In this document: positions 1-7,010 of the stretch, piece after piece | How the letters are laid out: each line of letters begins with the position of its first letter | Numbering within the stretch: position 1 is the stretch's first letter | DNA from: a virus | Virus record (IMG/VR): IMGVR_UViG_3300032246_001485 | Coordinates: 1 to 33,794 of that record | Length of the DNA stretch: 33,794 nucleotides | Strand: one strand, 5' to 3' | Program-made: the position numbers and the translations under genes | The notes under the pieces: generated by a model | Database searches by the model: none | What the model was told of the DNA's origin: nothing | What the model saw: the letters and a program-made list of their open reading frames with translations, nothing else

Positions 1-288
1 CTTGGAAATCAGACCAGCAACCGCAGACAACGCAAATGGTAGCGCAACGACTACAGTTGCTATAGGAACTATTGTATAGCAAATCACAATGCCCGATGCT
101 ACCCAAATACTGAAGCACCAGTTACAAGTCATCAGATACCCCAACCAAGTATGTGGTGGGAACCTTTTCCAAATACCGTTTCTTAGCCACTCAAAAATGT
201 TGTCAGTCGTGAACAATCTTGTGATACGAAAGGTCGCAAGTGACAATATAATAAAACTTAGAGGGTCAATGTAATTAGTCAGATTCAA
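1..288 (-). CDS. DUF1360-like membrane protein, partial (runs off left edge)
   Basis: The frame is open from a TTG at 288 to base 1 (96 codons). TTG is chosen because AAAGGA lies 6 nt upstream, and it overlaps the TGA stop of the upstream gene as TTGA, a coupled junction. The product starts MNLTNYIDPLSF, then has LATFRITRLFTTD, a conserved-looking WLRNGIWKRFP stretch, a MTCNWCFSIW Cys pair and two hydrophobic segments. This pattern resembles DUF1360, a family of small phage/bacterial membrane proteins of unknown function. The C-terminus lies outside the window. Confidence 0.75.
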   Translation of the reverse strand, partial: MNLTNYIDPLSFIILSLATFRITRLFTTDNIFEWLRNGIWKRFPPHTWLGYLMTCNWCFSIWVASGIVICYTIVPIATVVVALPFALSAVAGLISK

Positions 289-662
289 AATGTGTCCTTT
301 ACTGAATGAAGTGTGCGATAAGGGTTCCAACTCTTGAGCCTAGAGCCACAGCCACAATTGTTGTCTTTAGAAAACGCAAGTATCTTTCCGCTGACGGTCT
401 TAGCGTGTGCGTCTTGTTCTGGCTTGTCTGCTTTGATGAACTCTGCTAGACGCTCTTGAAAAATAATTTGAGGTCCACTAGGGGCGTCTTGAGCAACCCA
501 AATGGTGAGACCCTGCTCATCTTCAACCAACACAACGCGGGTAATGTCGCGGTAGAAAACTCCGTCTGGATTGCCCTTAGACCTGATAGATGTAAATTCA
601 TCTGAGTAATCCGATGGGGCAACGCTCAGGTGGCAGGGGAAAACATCGTGAACTATTCGCAT
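285..662 (-). CDS. Conserved phage protein with CGCGSRLKSWNP motif
   Basis: 125 aa, no membrane segment. The start ATG at 662 lies 2 nt after the stop of the upstream helix-turn-helix gene, with AGGA as ribosome-binding site inside that gene's end. The C-terminal motif NCGCGSRLKSWNPY, with two closely spaced Cys, recalls small actinophage proteins of unknown function. Its stop overlaps the TTG start of the DUF1360 gene, so the three genes 1186 to 1 form one transcription unit. No function assigned. Confidence 0.8.
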   Translation of the reverse strand: MRIVHDVFPCHLSVAPSDYSDEFTSIRSKGNPDGVFYRDITRVVLVEDEQGLTIWVAQDAPSGPQIIFQERLAEFIKADKPEQDAHAKTVSGKILAFSKDNNCGCGSRLKSWNPYRTLHSVKDTF

Positions 663-664
663 TT

Positions 665-1186
665 TTATTTTCCTAGTCTGCGAGCAATTGCTCTATTGGT
701 TACGCCCGCTGCTTTGGCAATCTCGGCAATCTTTACATTTTTATTGTATAGGTCTTGGACTATCTCGTTCATCTCTTCGTTGGCTGAGCCATTTAGGGAT
801 GTCGACGCCATACCACTTCTATAGTAACGCGCTAGCGGGGCTAGGTAGCGTAAACGCTCTTGGGTATCTAAAGGAATACCTGGAGACTTAGGTCGTTTTG
901 GTTGATACCCCTTGGGTGGTCTTGGCATAGGGGCGTCGACGAAACCGCCCCAAGGAGATGGGACTGGTTTAGGGGTCTCGTATTTAGGATTGCCTTGGGC
1001 TGTCCAGTATTGAACTGTTGAGCGATTGGCTGGTGGAGTGAACGCATTGCCTATTGCTTGAAGTGTCCAGCCCGCGTCGAAGAGTTGCTTAGCACGGTAC
1101 TGTCGTTGCTTCTTACCGACGGTCCTAAGAAAATTAGCCTCGTCGTCGGGAAGAGGAACTTCACGAGCATATTCTCTGTTTTCCAT
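665..1186 (-). CDS. Helix-turn-helix protein with two HTH-like segments
   Basis: 173 aa. The N-terminal part (about residues 25-58) reads as a helix-turn-helix: RAKQLFDAGWTLQAIGNAF followed by the recognition-type helix NRSTVQYW. A second one is at the C-terminus (about 145-172), IVQDLYNKNVKIAEIAKAA then VTNRAIARRLG. The middle is Pro/Arg rich, probably a linker. The plan matches the gene at 4544-5092, which also has HTH-linker-HTH, so the two may be distant paralogues. First gene of a three-gene minus-strand unit. A TAAAAT lies 9 nt before the ATG and no Shine-Dalgarno is visible, so the message may be nearly leaderless. DNA binding is inferred; targets unknown. Confidence 0.8.
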   Translation of the reverse strand: MENREYAREVPLPDDEANFLRTVGKKQRQYRAKQLFDAGWTLQAIGNAFTPPANRSTVQYWTAQGNPKYETPKPVPSPWGGFVDAPMPRPPKGYQPKRPKSPGIPLDTQERLRYLAPLARYYRSGMASTSLNGSANEEMNEIVQDLYNKNVKIAEIAKAAGVTNRAIARRLGK

Positions 1187-1900
1187 AATGTATTGATTTT
1201 AGCATCTGTATTGGAAGCGATTTTTTCAAAAAATCCTGGAGCGCCCTTATGCTATAAAAACTTATTACTGACGAAGAATTTAGATACATTATCGTTTTTT
1301 GGTTTTGGTCGCTGATGCGGAAAGCGTTATATTCCGACCCTCCCGAAATTGTTTCCTAAAAAATGCCGAAAAAAATGCCGTTTTTTTGCCGTCTGAGGAG
1401 TTTTTTTAGCCGCCTTTCGACTTCTTCATGACTTTCTTAGACATATTCATACTTAGTGATGACTTATGAGCAGCCTATTGACACTTGCTTAGACTTCCTA
1501 CATACATAGTGAGCCTAGGTAGCAGCCTCTAGAGACTTATCTACTAGCCGCCTAGAGGCGGCTCCAGGCATAGGTAGGTGGGTTTCTATCTACTAGACTG
1601 CCCCCCAGCCCCCGTCAACAGTCCAGTCGCCAGCCGACTAACCGATGAGTCGGCATCAAGGCTTCGGTCAGTCCCGACGCAAAGAAAGAGGGCAATCAAT
1701 CAACGGGCTGTCCGCATCAGCCTTGCCGACTACTTGTAGGTATAGATGACCTCATCAAAGGCATCAAGTGGCATAGATAGTGCTTGACTAAGGCTTGTGA
1801 GGTAGTGCTATCGAATAATTCACAATCAAAGACGACGCGTAGGCAAAGAGGAGTCAATGTGAGGCGCCGGGTCACCCGTGTTGCCCGCATACCCGCAAAT
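1187..1900. other. Gene-free region with competing hairpins
   Basis: No convincing gene on either strand; a 14-codon frame MNMSKKVMKKSKGG near 1410-1455 has no ribosome-binding site. The DNA holds A/T tracts with repeated ATGCCG (1360-1390), two alternative hairpins at 1525-1563, and a 7-bp stem GCCGACT/AGTCGGC near 1633-1654. It separates the minus-strand unit on the left from the plus-strand phosphatase gene. It could include a genome end, but nothing in the sequence proves that. Confidence 0.5.
1525..1563. other. Two mutually exclusive hairpins
   Basis: GCCTCTAG (1525-1532) can pair with CTAGAGGC (1552-1559). Alternatively AGCCGCCT (1546-1553) pairs with AGGCGGCT (1556-1563) across a 2-nt loop. 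The two stems share bases, so only one can form. No T-run follows, so this is not a simple terminator. Confidence 0.45.
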
Positions 1901-1904
1901 GGGC

Positions 1905-1933
1905 TTGACAAATGTTTATTTATAACATAAAAT
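1905..1933 (+). promoter_or_regulatory. Sigma70-type promoter P1 of the phosphatase gene
   Basis: TTGACA at 1905-1910, 17-nt spacer, TAAAAT at 1928-1933. First of three tandem promoters. Confidence 0.75.
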
Positions 1934-1984
1934 GGTGTATAGGCTATCCGCATAGCCCAACATACACTACAAATGCCTATGGAC

Positions 1985-2013
1985 TTGACAAGAGTCATAA
2001 ATAAGAGTAAGAT
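1985..2013 (+). promoter_or_regulatory. Sigma70-type promoter P2 of the phosphatase gene
   Basis: TTGACA at 1985-1990, 17-nt spacer, TAAGAT at 2008-2013. The preceding GGAC is shared with P3. Confidence 0.75.
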
Positions 2014-2056
2014 TGTAGGTATAGACATCTTCTATTCAATAAGTAACCGCAAGGAC

Positions 2057-2085
2057 TTGACAAAAGATAGTAGATGCTAGATAAT
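2057..2085 (+). promoter_or_regulatory. Sigma70-type promoter P3 of the phosphatase gene
   Basis: TTGACA at 2057-2062, 17-nt spacer, GATAAT at 2080-2085. Transcription would start near 2092, giving a leader of about 34 nt. Confidence 0.75.
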
Positions 2086-2125
2086 AGAAGTATCAATCAC
2101 ACAAAGACGAAAGGAAGTGAGAGAG

Positions 2126-2692
2126 ATGAATACAGTAAAGACTGACGAGCAGTTGGAGCAAGAGTTAGCAGAACTAACTCGACCCGTATACCCAGTGGTG
2201 CCTAAAGACTTATGGACTGAGACTTTGCCAAACCTATGGCAAGGCGGAACTCTAGACAAGTGGGCAGGTGAAGACTGGGCTAAGCAAACCAATGTTATTG
2301 GTAAGCACCAGATTCGCAAAAGCGACTTTGATTGCGTCTACACACTATACGCAGACGCAGAGCCAGCAGACTGGTTCGTAAAGGAACTACGCTTTGGATT
2401 CTGGGACAGCAAAATAATGACTGACCTAGACCCAGAGCAAGACCTGATGGACATTGTCAAGATGGCTCACAAGGATTGGAAGTCAGGCAAGAAAGTTCTA
2501 ATTCGATGCCAAGCAGGTCTCAACCGCAGTGGCATTGTGATGGCACTTGTTCTGATTCGTGATGGCTACTCGCCAGCAGATGCCATCAGGCTAATGCGTG
2601 AGAAGCGTTCAGAAGCAGTCCTTTGTAACCAAGGCTTTGCTCGATGGCTACTCAATCTAAGCGATGAGAAACTAGCCATCTGGCGAAACTAA
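2126..2692 (+). CDS. Dual-specificity/tyrosine-type protein phosphatase
   Basis: 188 aa from ATG 2126. The upstream GTG at 2117 lies directly behind AAGGAA and has no room for a ribosome-binding site, whereas ATG 2126 is 10 nt from AAAGGA. The P-loop CQAGLNRSG (about residues 130-138) fits the CX5R(S/T) signature of cysteine phosphatases, which hydrolyse phosphoprotein or other phosphate monoesters through a Cys intermediate. The usual His before Cys is Arg here (LIRCQAG). The general acid Asp may be in the SDFDCVYTLYADAE or LRFGFWDSK segment. It is the only plus-strand gene, driven by three promoters and ended by a terminator shared with convergent terL. Substrate unknown. Confidence 0.85.
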   Translation: MNTVKTDEQLEQELAELTRPVYPVVPKDLWTETLPNLWQGGTLDKWAGEDWAKQTNVIGKHQIRKSDFDCVYTLYADAEPADWFVKELRFGFWDSKIMTDLDPEQDLMDIVKMAHKDWKSGKKVLIRCQAGLNRSGIVMALVLIRDGYSPADAIRLMREKRSEAVLCNQGFARWLLNLSDEKLAIWRN

Positions 2693-2702
2693 GATACAAA
2701 GC

Positions 2703-2732
2703 AACCCCCAGCCAACAGGTTGGGGGTTTTGC
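2703..2732. terminator. Bidirectional terminator between phosphatase gene and terL
   Basis: Stem AACCCCCA (2703-2710) with TGGGGGTT (2721-2728), loop of 10 nt, followed by TTGCTTT on the plus strand. It lies between two converging stop codons. Confidence 0.8.
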
Positions 2733-2733
2733 T

Positions 2734-4125
2734 TTATCTGAGTCTGAGGAATCCACTCTTTGACTCAGGGATTCGGCGATGTGCCATTGACTTAGCAGTC
2801 AACTTCCCGCCTACAAACCCAGCAGGTGGCTTGATAAGTAGAGCCGTAAGAGCGTGAACCAGTGCGTCTACTCGGTCAGGTGACTTGCCCTCACCTGGAA
2901 TCCAACTAAGCATCTGTGACTCAAGGTCCGCAAGGTATCCAACATGGTGGACACGACCCTGCTCGTAAGCAAGGGTCACAGGTTCAGCACGCAGTTGCTT
3001 GCCATACTTAGAGTGAACCTCAAGCACCTTGATGGTTGGGTCAATGGCATTGATAGCGTTGCGAACCAATGCGCCACCTTGGTTTACTTCAGCAATAACA
3101 GGGCAACCCCACTTGCGTGCCATTGCTACAACTTTGTTAGCCCACACTTCAGGTGACCCCAAGACAGAAGCATCTTCCAATACCCAAGACTGACGCTTAT
3201 ACAAATCACGCTCACCAGTAGAGGCTACGACTACGATGCCACACTCATCGCGAGGATTCTCGGCTACTGACGGGTCAACGCCAATACAGCGAAGAGGAGT
3301 ATTGAAAGGTAGAGCGTTCTCTCTATTCTTCTCAATCAACTCATCTGTCCACAACGCACCCTCGACAGCATCTAGCATCTCACCATAGAGTTCCTGCTGA
3401 GCCAAACGAGTTCCAGCATAGACACCCGTAATAGCATCTAGGTAAGCACCAGACAAGTTGCCTGAGTTGTCAAGAGTAGAACCACGAGTAATTACTACAC
3501 GACCAGTATTCTTACTCTCTTCAATCAACTTGTAGAGTAGAGGCACTCTCTTTGGTGTAGTGGTAACCATAATCTGTGGGTTAGAGCCAAGACGAGTTCC
3601 AACACGCAAGTTGTCAAAGGCGGTCATACCAGCAGCATCTGGTGTCTGACGCCAAGCAGCAATCTCATCTCCCCAAGCGTGTGTGAACTGAGGCCCACGC
3701 AAGGAGTCAGGCTCATCGGCAGTGAAGCAAGTGGCAGTGTTTCCATTAGGCCAAGTAAGACGACGCTTAGATGGCTCATACAAAGGTCTCTCACTCGGTG
3801 GAGACACATTCATAATGCCAGACTCACCCTCAACGATGACATCTCGCACATCGGCAGCAGTTCTAGCAACCAAGGCAAAGCGTCTCTGACCAGTAGTTGT
3901 GTATTTGGCTTGCTCGCGCACCCACTCGGCAGCAGCACGGGTCTTACCAGCACCACGACCACCAAGGTAAAGCCATACAGCCCAATCACCCTCAGGTGTT
4001 TGTTGCTCGGGTCTTCCCCACACACTCCAGTCCCAGAGGAGCGTCTCCGCATCCATACCAGCAAGTGCTAGAGCACGCTCGTCTTCAGGTAACTGAGCGA
4101 GGATTTCCATAAGGGATTTAGCCAT
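2734..4125 (-). CDS. terL: Terminase large subunit
   Basis: 463 aa from ATG 4125. This is the packaging motor that cuts concatemeric phage DNA and pumps it into the prohead. The ATPase domain carries Walker A GGRGAGKT (about 55-62), Walker B HAWGDE (about 150-154) and the coupling motif TTTPKR (about 188-193). The RNase H-like nuclease has acidic residues in IGVDPS (about D284), IAEVNQGG (about E346) and DRVDAL (about D417/D420). Length fits the family. No Shine-Dalgarno precedes either the GTG at 4143 or ATG 4125, but TACAAT (4132-4137) ends 6 nt before ATG 4125, so a leaderless message starting at the A of ATG is likely. Confidence 0.97.
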   Translation of the reverse strand: MAKSLMEILAQLPEDERALALAGMDAETLLWDWSVWGRPEQQTPEGDWAVWLYLGGRGAGKTRAAAEWVREQAKYTTTGQRRFALVARTAADVRDVIVEGESGIMNVSPPSERPLYEPSKRRLTWPNGNTATCFTADEPDSLRGPQFTHAWGDEIAAWRQTPDAAGMTAFDNLRVGTRLGSNPQIMVTTTPKRVPLLYKLIEESKNTGRVVITRGSTLDNSGNLSGAYLDAITGVYAGTRLAQQELYGEMLDAVEGALWTDELIEKNRENALPFNTPLRCIGVDPSVAENPRDECGIVVVASTGERDLYKRQSWVLEDASVLGSPEVWANKVVAMARKWGCPVIAEVNQGGALVRNAINAIDPTIKVLEVHSKYGKQLRAEPVTLAYEQGRVHHVGYLADLESQMLSWIPGEGKSPDRVDALVHALTALLIKPPAGFVGGKLTAKSMAHRRIPESKSGFLRLR

Positions 4126-4131
4126 GCTTTT

Positions 4132-4163
4132 ATTGTATCGCACGGAAAAACTGGCAACCCAGG
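4132..4163 (-). promoter_or_regulatory. Leaderless promoter of terL with upstream repeat copy
   Basis: TACAAT at 4137-4132 sits 6 nt before the ATG. Upstream at 4143-4163 is a copy of the dispersed CCCAGG-N7-TTTTTCCG repeat, whose hairpin CTGG-GTTG-CCAG plus five T could also act as a mini-terminator for the gene upstream. Confidence 0.55.
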
Positions 4164-4167
4164 CAAA

Positions 4168-4473
4168 CTACTCGATGTCATCCTCATCTTCAGGCTCGTA
4201 AGCCATGCTGTCTGGCTCTTGCAAGAACAACTCGATTGTAGTGACAGTCATGTCGGTGATGAGGGCAATCAATGCCTCAACCTTTGCCTCGACTTGGCGT
4301 AGATAGTGAGGCGGAACAGTCCCAGGCTCAATAGTTTGTAGTTGATTCCAGTAAGCCAGCAGTCCTTTATTCAATAAGGCTGTAGCCATTTCATAATGAA
4401 CTGAGTGAGTCATAGCCTCATCAGTTACTTTGCTTTTGTAATCTTCATAGATTTTCTGTGTCAATTTGTCCAT
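4168..4473 (-). CDS. Hypothetical helical acidic protein upstream of terL
   Basis: 101 aa, mostly helical by eye (QKIYEDYKSKVTDEAMTH, LRQVEAKVEALIALITDM), ending in an acidic tail EPEDEDDIE. The position directly before terL would suit a small terminase subunit, but no DNA-binding motif is visible and another gene (29205-30122) is a better candidate. TAATGT at 4485-4480 is exactly 6 nt before the ATG and there is no Shine-Dalgarno, so this is a second probable leaderless gene. Confidence 0.75.
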   Translation of the reverse strand: MDKLTQKIYEDYKSKVTDEAMTHSVHYEMATALLNKGLLAYWNQLQTIEPGTVPPHYLRQVEAKVEALIALITDMTVTTIELFLQEPDSMAYEPEDEDDIE

Positions 4474-4479
4474 ACCTAT

Positions 4480-4485
4480 ACATTA
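4480..4485 (-). promoter_or_regulatory. -10 element for leaderless 4168-4473 gene
   Basis: TAATGT ends 6 nt before the ATG. AATGTCA, the block shared by other promoters here, lies upstream at about 4498-4504; there is no good -35 TTGACA. Confidence 0.5.
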
Positions 4486-4511
4486 CGACGAGGGGGTGAC
4501 ATTTATTAAAG

Positions 4512-4540
4512 AAGAAACCCCCCGATTACTCAGGGGGTCT
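4512..4540 (-). terminator. Rho-independent terminator after HTH gene
   Basis: Read on the minus strand: CCCCC, loop, GGGGG (4537-4518), then TTTCTTCTTT. It lies just after the stop at 4544. Confidence 0.75.
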
Positions 4541-4543
4541 CAA

Positions 4544-5092
4544 CTAACGAACTCTGTTCTTTGGGTTGATTGGCTGATACACCTTACTTGAACCATTCTC
4601 AGACAACTTGTATCCGTAACGAGCCAGTCTGAAGCGCAGTGCTGAGTGGGTAACGCCTAGGCGCTTAGCCAATCGGTATAGAGTGACACCATCTACCTCG
4701 TGGAGTTTGGCAATGAGGGCTGTGTATTCTTCTGCCTCTGCTCGGAAACGGGTTGCGTTTGAACGAACCTGCTTAGCCATAGGCTGTAGTTCAAGTAGAC
4801 GAGCCAATGACTCAGGGTCTGGCTCAACGAACTCGCGCTTTGACTTGGCATCGTGGACTGGTGGCTGTGGAATTGTGAACTCGGTAGTGCTCAACTCATC
4901 CATCGGCATCTCGCAAATCTGTCTCACGCGCTCGCGGGTGAGGTCAATTGAACGAGCAACACTACTCTGAGTCCAACCCGCATTGTATAGTTTACGAATC
5001 AGGTTGTCTCGGTCAGTAGAATTGCTGATTGCGCTGAACAACTGAACAACATCAGTCGGTAGGGACTGGTTTGCTTTCTTAATCTTATTCAT
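4544..5092 (-). CDS. Helix-turn-helix protein, sigma-region-4-like
   Basis: 182 aa. The N-terminal half has LIRKLYNAGWTQSSVARSI followed by LTRERVRQICEM (about residues 32-62). The motif T-R-E-R-V-R-Q-I is typical of sigma factor region 4 and related HTH domains. The C-terminal half has a second HTH, GVTLYRLAKRLGVTHSALR (about 135-155). The start at 5092 follows GAAAG. It ends at a clear terminator, so it is the last gene of its unit. A transcription factor or DNA-packaging HTH protein are both possible. Organisation resembles the gene at 665-1186. Confidence 0.85.
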   Translation of the reverse strand: MNKIKKANQSLPTDVVQLFSAISNSTDRDNLIRKLYNAGWTQSSVARSIDLTRERVRQICEMPMDELSTTEFTIPQPPVHDAKSKREFVEPDPESLARLLELQPMAKQVRSNATRFRAEAEEYTALIAKLHEVDGVTLYRLAKRLGVTHSALRFRLARYGYKLSENGSSKVYQPINPKNRVR

Positions 5093-5230
5093 TTCTGTCT
5101 TTCATCTTTCTTTTGGACCCAACTTGGGTCATTGTCCTAATAAAAACCTTATCCCGCTTGGCAAAACAAAGCAAGTGGTGTTTGCTAACGGGAGAATCGT
5201 CATTTTTTGGTGAAAATCTAAGTTTTACAC

Positions 5231-5250
5231 TGAAAAAGTGGCAGCCCAGG
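5231..5250. repeat. Copy of dispersed repeat CCWGG-N7-TTTTTCCA
   Basis: The 20-mer TGAAAAAGTGGCAGCCCAGG occurs here and again, identical, at 6749-6768, both just after a stop codon of a small membrane-protein gene. Confidence 0.7.
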
Positions 5251-5255
5251 CAAAA

Positions 5256-5426
5256 TTACTCCCTCAGGGACAAAATCGCGAGAGTTACGGCTGATAATCC
5301 AGCACCAACGATGAGTCCAATGTTATTTGGGACCAAAAACGCACTTAAAACGGCGATAATCACTAAAACAACGGCAAATACTGATGTCCAGACGATGTCT
5401 CGAACTCTAATCAACCAACTTGGCAT
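5256..5426 (-). CDS. Small two-TM membrane protein
   Basis: 56 aa, ATG 5426 with AGAGGA 7 nt upstream, beginning MPSWLIRVRDIVW. Two hydrophobic stretches, about residues 13-32 (VWTSVFAVVLVIIAVLSAFL) and 36-52, are separated by PNN. The start follows directly on the stop of the next small membrane gene (TAGATG), so the pair is translationally coupled. Holin-like size and topology, but no other evidence for that role. Confidence 0.75.
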   Translation of the reverse strand: MPSWLIRVRDIVWTSVFAVVLVIIAVLSAFLVPNNIGLIVGAGLSAVTLAILSLRE

Positions 5427-5603
5427 CTATTTTTCCTCTTTTTCTTCTTTTTTAGGTGTAACTACACCCAAAAGTGGTCTAACTTCGTCATTTTCAATGT
5501 CTTCATAGCGTTCATCCCAGTCTGACTTCTTATCAACCATGACCGCAAGCCAAATAATGACTGGCAGGAACACTAATACGAGCACTAACTCCCAAAATCC
5601 CAT
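5427..5603 (-). CDS. Small single-TM protein with charged tail
   Basis: 58 aa, ATG 5603 with AGGAG 8 nt upstream. An N-terminal membrane segment (about residues 3-22, FWELVLVLVFLPVIIWLAVM) is followed by a strongly charged cytoplasmic-type tail ending KKEEKEEK. Its last codons carry the AGAGGA ribosome-binding site of the adjacent gene. Function unknown. Confidence 0.75.
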   Translation of the reverse strand: MGFWELVLVLVFLPVIIWLAVMVDKKSDWDERYEDIENDEVRPLLGVVTPKKEEKEEK

Positions 5604-5643
5604 GATGGGACTCCTCTTCTACCTGGGTTACCAGATTTTCTAT

Positions 5644-5685
5644 GTAAAAAGAGATGCGCGGGAGACTTTCGGTCCCCCACGCATC
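5644..5685 (-). terminator. Terminator after the HDAC-like gene
   Basis: Read on the minus strand: stem GATGCG...CGCATC with inner GGGGGACC/GGTCTCCC-type pairing (5685-5653), followed by TCTCTTTTT. It lies 14 nt after the stop at 5699. Confidence 0.8.
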
Positions 5686-5698
5686 GCAATCTTATCAG

Positions 5699-6667
5699 TT
5701 ACTCAGATTTCTGAGTCTGCTGATAGATGTCTTTGACGACATTAGCCCAAACTCTCGGTGTATGAGTGTATGGTTGATAGCCACCAGCACCACCAATGAG
5801 CACGCGCCCATTGGAATACTTATTGGCTAGGTCCGCAATAATACCAGCGGCATAGTGATAGCCATCATAGGTATACTTCAGACCCCAGTGCTCACCCTCG
5901 TGCCCATCTGCGCCAGTGGCAAGCAGAATCACATCAGGTTCGTAGGTCGCTACTATCTCGGCGATTCGGTCAATAGCCCATTTGAAAGCCACATCTCCCT
6001 CGCCCTGAGTCAGACACCAGTTATACCAGTGCTTGTCCTCATTGAAGTATTCGTAGTTGCCATACTCTCCAGCCCCGCGAATCCAAGTGTCTGAGTGGGT
6101 TGGATAGATTCCGTGTCCGTGGATACTAAAGGTTGGAATGTCAGTCTCCGCAAGCAGATTCTGAACGCCATCACCAGCATTTACATCCCAGTCAATGTAT
6201 ACAACCTTGAGTCCGTTCTTAACAAACTCTTTGGCAGCCCAAGCGTGGTCATTGAATACGCAGAAGCCCTCGGAGTGGTCATACTGAGCGTGGTGCTTTG
6301 CCCCTTGAGGGTTGAAGCCCACCTGAGTTTCACCAGCAATCATCTTCTCGACTAGGCGAGCAGTGCCAGCAAACATCTCGGCAGCAGTCTGCCCCATCTC
6401 AGGTCTTGCGCCATCCCAGTCCCAAGACTGCCCGCTGTCAATAACCTCAGATACATAGGCTTTGTCGTGAACAGATTCAATCTTCTCTCGGTCTCCATCT
6501 AGGAATTCGGGAGCAATGATTTCCACACTGTCCGCACCAAGTTCTTCAACCAAGTAGTCGGTAGCAATCTTCGCACGGATAGGTTTCGTAGGGTGCGAGC
6601 CATCTCCTGAACCAAGTTTCCAGTTCAGGTAGTTGTCGCCATAAGCGACGGTTAGTTTCTTAGACAT
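5699..6667 (-). CDS. Histone-deacetylase-family protein (acetylpolyamine amidohydrolase type)
   Basis: 322 aa. ATG 6667 is chosen because GAAAGGA lies 6 nt upstream; an upstream ATG at 6691 lacks one. Family landmarks: the active-site His pair in KHHAQYDHSEGFCVFND (about 125-126), YIDWDVNAGDGVQ (about 159-168), SIHGHGIYP, GADGHEGEHWG (Asp about 254) and the GGAGGY Tyr (about 297). Canonical enzymes hydrolyse N-acetyl groups using Zn bound by Asp-x-His and a second Asp. Here the Zn-ligand His is Asn (DVN instead of DVH), so activity or metal use may be altered. It has its own promoter and terminator. Acetyl-lysine, polyamine or a phage-specific amide are all possible substrates. Confidence 0.85.
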   Translation of the reverse strand: MSKKLTVAYGDNYLNWKLGSGDGSHPTKPIRAKIATDYLVEELGADSVEIIAPEFLDGDREKIESVHDKAYVSEVIDSGQSWDWDGARPEMGQTAAEMFAGTARLVEKMIAGETQVGFNPQGAKHHAQYDHSEGFCVFNDHAWAAKEFVKNGLKVVYIDWDVNAGDGVQNLLAETDIPTFSIHGHGIYPTHSDTWIRGAGEYGNYEYFNEDKHWYNWCLTQGEGDVAFKWAIDRIAEIVATYEPDVILLATGADGHEGEHWGLKYTYDGYHYAAGIIADLANKYSNGRVLIGGAGGYQPYTHTPRVWANVVKDIYQQTQKSE

Positions 6668-6697
6668 ATTTGTCCTTTCGTCGTTTGTCATACCTCA

Positions 6698-6726
6698 ATG
6701 TTACCAATTCGTTACCAATAAGTCAA
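6698..6726 (-). promoter_or_regulatory. Promoter of the HDAC-like gene
   Basis: TTGACT (6726-6721), 17-nt spacer, TAACAT (6703-6698); the message would have a short leader with GAAAGGA. Confidence 0.7.
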
Positions 6727-6748
6727 GTTAATATTTACTAATCCGCAA

Positions 6749-6768
6749 TGAAAAAGTGGCAGCCCAGG
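6749..6768. repeat. Copy of dispersed repeat CCWGG-N7-TTTTTCCA
   Basis: Identical over 20 nt to 5231-5250. It begins 2 nt after the stop codon of the gene at 6771-6923. Confidence 0.7.
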
Positions 6769-6770
6769 TA

Positions 6771-6923
6771 TCACAGCAAGTCATCCTCATCGAGTCCGTA
6801 ATCCAGCCATGCCTCACTCTTCCCGAAAAACTTAGTAGCAAACCAGCCAACAACTGAAATCAAAACTGTCCACAAGAATACTATGAGCACGACACCAATC
6901 AGTGTCCACAAAATCCAATCCAT
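6771..6923 (-). CDS. Small single-TM protein with acidic tail
   Basis: 50 aa, ATG 6923 preceded by GAGGTG. The hydrophobic segment (about residues 3-27) begins WILWTLIGVVLIVFLWTVL, followed by KFFGKSEAW and an acidic end DEDDLL. Similar in size and topology to the 58-aa protein at 5427-5603. Function unknown. Confidence 0.75.
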   Translation of the reverse strand: MDWILWTLIGVVLIVFLWTVLISVVGWFATKFFGKSEAWLDYGLDEDDLL

Positions 6924-6961
6924 AATTCACCTCTATTCGCTTGACATCTAAACCATAACAG

Positions 6962-6994
6962 AAAACCCCCCAAGCCACTAGAGCCTGAGGGGTT
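6962..6994 (-). terminator. Terminator after 7011-7235 gene
   Basis: On the minus strand AACCCC pairs with GGGGTT (6994-6964), followed by TTCTG. A weak T-run, but correctly placed 16 nt after the stop. Confidence 0.6.
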
Positions 6995-7010
6995 GTAATC
7001 TGTCGGCGTA

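Noticed and set aside
1410-1455. 14-codon frame MNMSKKVMKKSKGG
   Set aside because: Peptide looks plausible but lacks a ribosome-binding site and is too short to judge.
1560-1720. tRNA gene
   Set aside because: Short stems are present but no T-loop motif or cloverleaf; no tRNA was recognised anywhere in the window.
1717-2028. 103-aa minus-strand frame
   Set aside because: Overlaps the tandem plus-strand promoters, has no ribosome-binding site and an atypical Leu/Thr-rich product.
1200-2100. Phage genome end or terminal repeat
   Set aside because: The gene-free stretch next to terL is suggestive, but no repeat or cos-like feature can be shown within one window.
3624-4112. Overlapping frames on both strands inside terL
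   Set aside because: Shadows of the well-supported terminase gene; no start signals.
4168-4473. Terminase small subunit by position
   Set aside because: Adjacent to terL but no DNA-binding motif; the 29205-30122 gene fits better, though still tentatively.
5113-5508. 131-aa plus-strand frame
   Set aside because: Antisense to two small membrane-protein genes with good ribosome-binding sites.
5855-6355. Plus-strand frames within the HDAC-like gene
   Set aside because: Antisense shadows; the minus-strand product has clear family motifs.
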